The position numbers were made by a program, and so were the translations under genes. This document shows, one piece after another, positions 6,870 to 11,038 of a stretch of DNA of 11,038 nucleotides. The notes below the pieces were generated by a model. The model was not told the DNA's origin. It ran no database searches and was given only the letters and a program-made list of their open reading frames with translations. This DNA comes from Magnetovibrio sp. (lineage in GTDB: Bacteria; Pseudomonadota; Alphaproteobacteria; Rhodospirillales; Magnetovibrionaceae), in the NCBI GenBank assembly GCA_016763255.1, contig JAESUA010000327.1:1-11038 (forward strand), written 5' to 3'. The first letter of the stretch is position 1. Each line of letters opens with the position of its first letter.

Positions 6870-7625
6870 ATGTATGCAATCATTGAACAAACGCAACGTT
6901 TTAAGCTGGTTGCAGATCAACTCGCAGCCAGTATCCGGTCCGGTGATCTGGCGGCCGGCCAGAAGATGCCGCCGGACAAAAAATTGGTTGAAAGTTTTCA
7001 GGTCAGTCGCGCAACGATCAGAGAAGCGATGATTGCACTTGAAGTGATGGGATTGGTCGAAACTAAATTTGGTTCAGGGGCTTATGTTTGCAAGTCCCTG
7101 CCCAAGTTTATCGAGGTTCGAAAACGCCATCATGGATATTTTGAAAATGTTGAGGCGCGATACTCGATTGAACCCGAAATTGCAGCTTTGGCCGCATTGA
7201 ATGCAACCCAAAAAGAACTCGATTTCATGCGTAACTGTGTCGACAACATGATGGCGCCGGACGTCTCGACCCAAATAATTTCCAAGAACGATTGGGCCCT
7301 ACACCTGGCTATCGCCGAAGCCTCAAGAAATACCGTGTTTGTTTCAGTGGTCGAATTTCTGTGGGAAGTCCGAAACAAACTTCCCAAATGGACGCGTCAT
7401 TTCAATGAAAGATCACAAGCTGACAAACACCAGCACCTGTGCATTGAACATTCCAACATTGTCGATGCAATTAAAGCAAAAGACCCAGAGGCCGCACGCG
7501 AAGCCATGCGCATCCATTGTCGCAGTATGGGGACATCAATGCTAAAGGCTTGGCACGAACAAGAAAGTGAATTGAAAGGGGCCGAACAAACCGTTGTCGG
7601 ACGTTTGGAAAAATGGGAACCCTGA
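6870..7625 (+). CDS. GntR-family transcriptional regulator, FadR subfamily with FCD domain
   Basis: A 251-residue DNA-binding regulator. The N-terminal winged helix-turn-helix spans about 10-78, with the typical SGDLAAGQKMPPDKKLVESFQVSRATIREA run and the GSGAYV wing. The C-terminal all-helical FCD domain spans about 95-225 and keeps candidate metal/ligand residues D141-x3-H145, H194 and H216. Members such as UxuR, LldR, PdhR and DgoR sense carboxylic or sugar-acid effectors and release or alter DNA binding. It lies inside the catabolic locus, 108 bases behind the SDR gene, with a possible own promoter. It is the natural candidate to bind the ATTGTC-N-GACAAT dyads at 4407, 4565 and 9693, whose GT-N3-AC core fits this subfamily. 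AAGAG precedes ATG 6870. The effector is unknown, perhaps the substrate or a 2-keto-3-deoxy intermediate. Confidence 0.9.
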   Translation: MYAIIEQTQRFKLVADQLAASIRSGDLAAGQKMPPDKKLVESFQVSRATIREAMIALEVMGLVETKFGSGAYVCKSLPKFIEVRKRHHGYFENVEARYSIEPEIAALAALNATQKELDFMRNCVDNMMAPDVSTQIISKNDWALHLAIAEASRNTVFVSVVEFLWEVRNKLPKWTRHFNERSQADKHQHLCIEHSNIVDAIKAKDPEAAREAMRIHCRSMGTSMLKAWHEQESELKGAEQTVVGRLEKWEP

Positions 7626-7645
7626 CGTCACGGACTTAACAATTT

Positions 7646-7668
7646 ATTGTCAAGATTATTGTCTGAAT
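7646..7668 (+). promoter_or_regulatory. Degenerate half-sites downstream of gntR
   Basis: Two direct ATTGTC half-sites (7646-7651 and 7658-7663), the second running into TGAAT as a damaged version of the operator dyad. ACAAT-TT-ATTGT (7639-7650) is also an inverted pair. The position between convergent genes makes a promoter role unlikely; this may be a decoy, a relic or chance. Confidence 0.2.
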
Positions 7669-7686
7669 CGGCCCTAGCAGCCAGTC

Positions 7687-7729
7687 AAATTAAAGCCGAG
7701 CATGTGTTGCACATGCTCGGCTTTAATTT
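7687..7729. terminator. Bidirectional intrinsic terminator between gntR and the dehydratase gene
   Basis: Perfect 20-base arms (7687-7706 and 7710-7729) around a three-base loop TTG. The stem is GC-rich in its middle (GCCGAGCATGTG), with an A-rich 5' foot and a T-rich 3' foot, followed by more T at 7734-7741. This shape works on both strands and fits the convergent ends of gntR (7625) and the dehydratase gene (7805). Confidence 0.9.
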
Positions 7730-7804
7730 TACATATTTTTTGCCCCGTAAAGCAGACCCAGGAGCCGATCTAAACCCCTAGGTCTGAATCAAGGAAAACA
7801 ATCT

Positions 7805-9625
7805 TTAGTGATTGTCTCTCGGGTGGCCTTTACGCGCGATGTCTCTATGTTCGGTTGCGCCATCCAGGACCATGCCCTGACTGAACGGGGTAACTTTTTC
7901 ACGAAACAATTCCTGCCAGGGTGTCTGGCTTGCTGGAGTGGGATATCCACCGCTGGCTTCCAGCGATGCTTTTCGCTGTTCCAGTTCTGCGTCACTTACG
8001 TTCATATTGACCGTGCAGGCATTCAGATCGATGCGTATCGTGTCGCCCGTTTGCACCAATGCCAGACCACCACCGTCTGCCGCCTCCGGAGAGGCATTGA
8101 GAATCGATGCGGAACCAGAGGTCCCAGACTGCCGCCCATCGCCGATGCAAGGCAGCACGTTGACGCCCTTCTTGATGAGATAAGACGGGGGACGCATATT
8201 CACGACTTCGGCGCCGCCAGGAAATCCTTTTGGTCCAACCCCGCGCATAATGAGGATGGAATGTTCGTCGAGTTGCAGGTCCGGCTGATCAATGCGTTTG
8301 TTAAAGTCCTCAGGCCCGTCGAACACAATAGCCCGCCCTTCAAACGCATTCGGCGTTGTCTCACTGGACAGGTAACGCTGCTCAAACTCTGGGCCGATGC
8401 ATGAGGTTTTCATGATGGCTGAGTCAAAAAGATTGCCCGATAGATTCAAAAATCCAGCGTTCTTCATGAGAGGGTCCGTTGCCTTGCGGATGACCTCCAG
8501 GTTCTTAATTTCAATGCCCGAATAATTCTCGGCCACGGTTTTGCCGTTCGCTGTCAACGCATCGCGATGGGGCATTAAGCCGGCCGACAAAAGTTCTGCG
8601 ATTACGGCCGGCAAGCCACCCGCATGATGGAAATCTTCGCTTAAGAAACGCCCGGCGGGCTGTAAATCAACAAGCAGCGGAATGTTGTAGCCGATCTCTT
8701 GCCAATCTGAGTTTGAAAGGTCAACTCCCATGCGGCTTGCAATGGCATTCATATGGATGGGGGCGTTGGTCGAGCCGCCGAGTGCAGAATTAACCACAAT
8801 CGCGTTTTCAAACGCCTGACGGGTCATGATGTCGCAAGGACGACGGTCTTGTTTAACCATGGCCACAATTTCGAGCCCTGTCTTGTAGGCCATCTGTGCC
8901 CGTTCACGGTAGGGTGCCGGTATTGAGGCGGAACCGGGAAGCTGCATACCCAAGGATTCAGCCAAAGAGTTCATCGTCGTGGCCGTGCCCATGGTATTGC
9001 AATAGCCCACCGACGGCGCCGACAGCGCGACCATCTCAAAAAACTCATCGTCGGTAATTTCACCGGCGGCGTGTAGATTTCTGGCTTCCCACATGATGGT
9101 GCCGGAGCCAGAACGGTTGCCGTTGTGATATCCGTTCAGCATAGGGCCAACTGAAAATGCCAAAGCCGGAATGTTTACTGTGGCTGCGGCCATCAACAAT
9201 GCCGGGGGGGTCTTGTCACAACCAATTGTCAAGACAACGGCATCAATGGGATATCCATAAAGAGTTTCAACCAAGCCAAGATACGCCAGGTTGCGATCCA
9301 GCATTGCTGTTGGACGTTTGCCGGTCTCCTGAATGGGATGCACCGGAAATTCCATCACAATCCCGCCGGCTTCGCGAATGCCTTCACGGGTGCGCTTTGC
9401 CAACTCGATATGGTGGCGATTGCAGGGCGACAGGTCCGACCCCGTTTGGGCAATTCCGATGATCGGTTTTCCCGACTGAAGCTCTTCTAACGTCAGGCCG
9501 TAATTGAGATAACGTTCAAGGTATAGGGCTGTCATTTCAAGGTTGTCAGGATTATTGAACCATTGACGAGATCGCAACGTAGAGCCCTTGCCCAGCTTCA
9601 CGGAAGGTTCATTTTTTTTGGTCAT
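7805..9625 (-). CDS. xylD: IlvD/Edd-family dehydratase, D-xylonate dehydratase type
   Basis: A 606-residue Fe-S dehydratase. It closely follows the remembered sequence of Caulobacter D-xylonate dehydratase: [20 protein letters not shown] (18-37), [19 protein letters not shown] (52-70), [15 protein letters not shown] (125-139) and the same end type PRDNH. The three cluster-ligating cysteines expected in the family are C68, C136 and C209. The reaction in this branch is removal of water from an aldonate to give a 2-keto-3-deoxy acid; D-xylonate gives 2-dehydro-3-deoxy-D-pentonate. Related enzymes take L-arabonate or other aldonates, so the substrate is inferred only. ATG 9625 has GGGGA about eight bases upstream. 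The neighbouring HpcH/HpaI aldolase could split the product, as in a Dahms-like route. The gene converges with gntR and is divergent from the beta-hydroxyacid dehydrogenase gene. Confidence 0.92.
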   Translation of the reverse strand: MTKKNEPSVKLGKGSTLRSRQWFNNPDNLEMTALYLERYLNYGLTLEELQSGKPIIGIAQTGSDLSPCNRHHIELAKRTREGIREAGGIVMEFPVHPIQETGKRPTAMLDRNLAYLGLVETLYGYPIDAVVLTIGCDKTPPALLMAAATVNIPALAFSVGPMLNGYHNGNRSGSGTIMWEARNLHAAGEITDDEFFEMVALSAPSVGYCNTMGTATTMNSLAESLGMQLPGSASIPAPYRERAQMAYKTGLEIVAMVKQDRRPCDIMTRQAFENAIVVNSALGGSTNAPIHMNAIASRMGVDLSNSDWQEIGYNIPLLVDLQPAGRFLSEDFHHAGGLPAVIAELLSAGLMPHRDALTANGKTVAENYSGIEIKNLEVIRKATDPLMKNAGFLNLSGNLFDSAIMKTSCIGPEFEQRYLSSETTPNAFEGRAIVFDGPEDFNKRIDQPDLQLDEHSILIMRGVGPKGFPGGAEVVNMRPPSYLIKKGVNVLPCIGDGRQSGTSGSASILNASPEAADGGGLALVQTGDTIRIDLNACTVNMNVSDAELEQRKASLEASGGYPTPASQTPWQELFREKVTPFSQGMVLDGATEHRDIARKGHPRDNH

Positions 9626-9658
9626 GGGAGGTCCCCGCTATGGCGAATGGTTGGCCGG

Positions 9659-9687
9659 TTAAAACAGATTGAAGTAATTTATGTCAA
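9659..9687 (-). promoter_or_regulatory. Possible dehydratase promoter
   Basis: Read leftward: a perfect TTGACA (9687-9682), a 17-base spacer and TTTTAA (9664-9659), giving a leader of roughly 27 bases. The operator dyad at 9693-9705 lies five bases upstream of this -35. Confidence 0.45.
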
Positions 9688-9692
9688 GGTAT

Positions 9693-9705
9693 ATTGTCTG
9701 ACAAT
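9693..9705. promoter_or_regulatory. Perfect operator dyad between the dehydratase and dehydrogenase genes
   Basis: ATTGTC-T-GACAAT, six-base arms that are perfect reverse complements around one base. It shares its layout with the two sites between dctQ and dctP. It lies just upstream of the dehydratase -35 and overlaps the likely -35 area of the rightward gene, so one bound dimer could control both. Confidence 0.68.
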
Positions 9706-9772
9706 CAGTCACAATCTTTATTTTTGTTTTGGCCGTAGATGCCGAAGCGCAGACGTAATTAGCGGAGTTTAG

Positions 9773-10648
9773 ATGTTAAAAAAAATCACACTTATTGGCA
9801 CAGGCTTGATGGGGTATCCAATGGGCGTGCAATTGCTGAAAGCTGGCTACAGTCTTCAGGTCTGGAATCGCACCATTGATAAGGTAAAGGGTTTGGAAGA
9901 TCTGGGTGCTGTCGTGGCTTCATCGCCGGGCGAAGCGGCAAGATCGGCTGATGTTGTCATAACCATGCTCAGCAATGGCGAGGCCGTGTCAGACGTTCTG
10001 ACATCCGGGGGCGTTGCAAAAGCGATGAAACCGGGCGCTATTTTTGTGGACATGAGTTCCGTCACCCCCTCGCAAGCCCGAGAACATTTCGAAATTTTGT
10101 CAAAGCACGAAATTTCGGCGTTAGATGCTCCGGTATCAGGCGGCACAAAGGGCGCGCAATCAGCTCAGCTCGCGATCATGGCCGGGGGCGACCCCGATGC
10201 CTTCGAACGCGTTAGGCCCGTTCTGGAGGCTATGGGGGCACCTGTATTGGTAGGCCCAACAGGAACTGGGGCTTTGGCAAAACTGGCAAATCAGGCGATT
10301 GTGGCCGTTACGATATGCGCCGTGGCCGAAGCAACTCTGCTTTTGGAAAAGGGCGGCGCGGATGTACCTGCCGTGCGAAAGGCCTTGGCCGGTGGTTTTG
10401 CCGACAGCATTATTTTGCGCCAACACGGCGACCGGATGACCCGACGAGACTTCGAACCGGGCGGCCCGTGTAAGATGCAACTGAAAGACCTAAACAATCT
10501 CGTGAATGTCGCGGAAACATTAAACTTAACATTGCCCCATGTTGAAAAGGCCCGAAGCAGATTTGAAGATTTGTGCAGTAGGCTGGACGGCGGAAATCTC
10601 GATCATTCGGCGATTTTTCTCGAACTGTTGGATATCAACAAGTCGTAA
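9773..10648 (+). CDS. Beta-hydroxyacid dehydrogenase (3-hydroxyisobutyrate / tartronate semialdehyde reductase family)
   Basis: A 291-residue cytosolic NAD(P)-dependent enzyme. The N-terminal Rossmann motif is GTGLMGYPM (9-17), the substrate-binding loop is DAPVSGG (118-124), and the catalytic lysine is K170 in ALAKLANQ. The later KDLNN (238-242) is also typical. Length and motifs are complete for the family, which includes GarR/GlxR (tartronate semialdehyde to glycerate), LtnD (L-threonate oxidation) and 3-hydroxyisobutyrate dehydrogenase. WNR at 31-33 after the second strand lacks the usual NAD-type acidic residue and has Arg instead, which points toward NADP(H); this is an inference. GGAG lies six bases before ATG 9773. 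In this locus it may reduce an aldolase-derived semialdehyde or oxidise the sugar acid itself. It shares a divergent control region with the dehydratase gene. Confidence 0.9.
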   Translation: MLKKITLIGTGLMGYPMGVQLLKAGYSLQVWNRTIDKVKGLEDLGAVVASSPGEAARSADVVITMLSNGEAVSDVLTSGGVAKAMKPGAIFVDMSSVTPSQAREHFEILSKHEISALDAPVSGGTKGAQSAQLAIMAGGDPDAFERVRPVLEAMGAPVLVGPTGTGALAKLANQAIVAVTICAVAEATLLLEKGGADVPAVRKALAGGFADSIILRQHGDRMTRRDFEPGGPCKMQLKDLNNLVNVAETLNLTLPHVEKARSRFEDLCSRLDGGNLDHSAIFLELLDINKS

Positions 10649-10665
10649 GGCCAAGGCTCAAATTA

Positions 10666-10698
10666 AAGGCGACGCCGCTGGCACAGCGGCGTCGCCTT
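10666..10698. terminator. Hairpin between convergent dehydrogenase and aldolase genes
   Basis: Perfect 15-base arms AAGGCGACGCCGCTG (10666-10680) and CAGCGGCGTCGCCTT (10684-10698) around a GCA loop. It is very GC-rich with only short A/T feet, and lies between the two facing stop codons. It most likely ends both transcripts. Confidence 0.85.
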
Positions 10699-10706
10699 AG
10701 ATCGGC

Positions 10707-11038
10707 TTAAAGGGCCGCTTTGAGATTTTCCAAAGCCGCTTCGCGCAACAAAAATACATCCGACCCCGGCATCACTAAATTGTAGCCACGCTTGAACATA
10801 TCTGCGGTCGAGTCACCGGGCATGACAAGTCCGCCCAGCCATTTATCGCTGTCGCGGATGGTGGTTTCGGCTCGTTCCAGGGCCTTGACGAAGGTCGGAT
10901 TTTTATAATCGCCCATGCATCCGGCGGAGGCCGAAAGGTCCAATGGTCCGATAAAAAACATATCGATGCCGTCTTGGGCGCAGATGGCGTCAATATTTTC
11001 AACCGCTTGCAGGCTTTCAATCTGGCAGATCACCAGCA
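10707..11038 (-). CDS. HpcH/HpaI-family aldolase, C-terminal fragment at the window edge
   Basis: The frame is open to the right edge, so only the last 109 or so residues are present; an internal GTG near 11033 is not the real start. Family marks are LVICQIES at the edge, which carries the metal-binding Glu, then FFIGPLDLSASAG with the conserved Asp region, and the C-terminal helix ending in LKAAL. Class II HpcH/HpaI aldolases, such as HpaI, GarL and RhmA, use a divalent metal to split 2-keto-3-deoxy acids into pyruvate and an aldehyde. That is the step that should follow the dehydratase in this locus, giving glycolaldehyde if the substrate is a 2-keto-3-deoxypentonate. It converges on the dehydrogenase gene across a strong hairpin. 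Citrate lyase beta-like proteins are distant relatives but fit less well. Confidence 0.88.
   Translation of the reverse strand, partial: LVICQIESLQAVENIDAICAQDGIDMFFIGPLDLSASAGCMGDYKNPTFVKALERAETTIRDSDKWLGGLVMPGDSTADMFKRGYNLVMPGSDVFLLREAALENLKAAL

Noticed and set aside
7808..8404. 198-codon ORF on the + strand
   Set aside because: It lies wholly antisense to the clear dehydratase gene and its translation resembles no family; it is a by-product of codon bias.

Overview
The window looks like chromosomal DNA from a motile, probably aquatic alphaproteobacterium of the Rhodospirillales type. This is inferred from the resemblance of the single-domain CheW and short FliN, and of a Caulobacter-like D-xylonate dehydratase, to alphaproteobacterial proteins. 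No rRNA, tRNA, CRISPR array or transposase is visible.

Left part (1-1721): the 5' two thirds of a membrane fatty acid desaturase runs leftward off the window. It is followed by a stand-alone cheW (+) and a stand-alone fliN (-) that converge. Positions 1722-2163 hold at most one doubtful small ORF and act as the boundary to the next block.

Right part (2164-11038): this is one catabolic locus for a sugar-acid-like substrate. A TRAP transporter is split into dctQ-dctM (-) and a divergent dctP (+). Behind dctP come a DenD-like SDR dehydrogenase and a GntR/FCD regulator on the same strand. A convergent IlvD/Edd dehydratase of the D-xylonate dehydratase type (-) follows, then a divergent beta-hydroxyacid dehydrogenase (+). 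At the right edge is a convergent, truncated HpcH/HpaI aldolase (-). A plausible flow is: TRAP uptake of an aldonate-type acid, dehydration to a 2-keto-3-deoxy acid, aldol cleavage to pyruvate plus an aldehyde, and redox handling of the fragments by the two dehydrogenases. The exact substrate cannot be read from the sequence.

Regulation is the most striking part. A 13-bp dyad related to ATTGTC-T-GACAAT occurs in both divergent promoter regions: twice, as an inverted pair with a 15-nt identical block, between dctQ and dctP, and once as a perfect dyad between the dehydratase and the beta-hydroxyacid dehydrogenase. Its GT-N3-AC core fits a FadR-subfamily GntR protein, and the locus encodes one. 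Strong hairpins close the two convergent junctions, and a near-perfect 44-bp palindrome of unknown role lies between dctP and the SDR gene.
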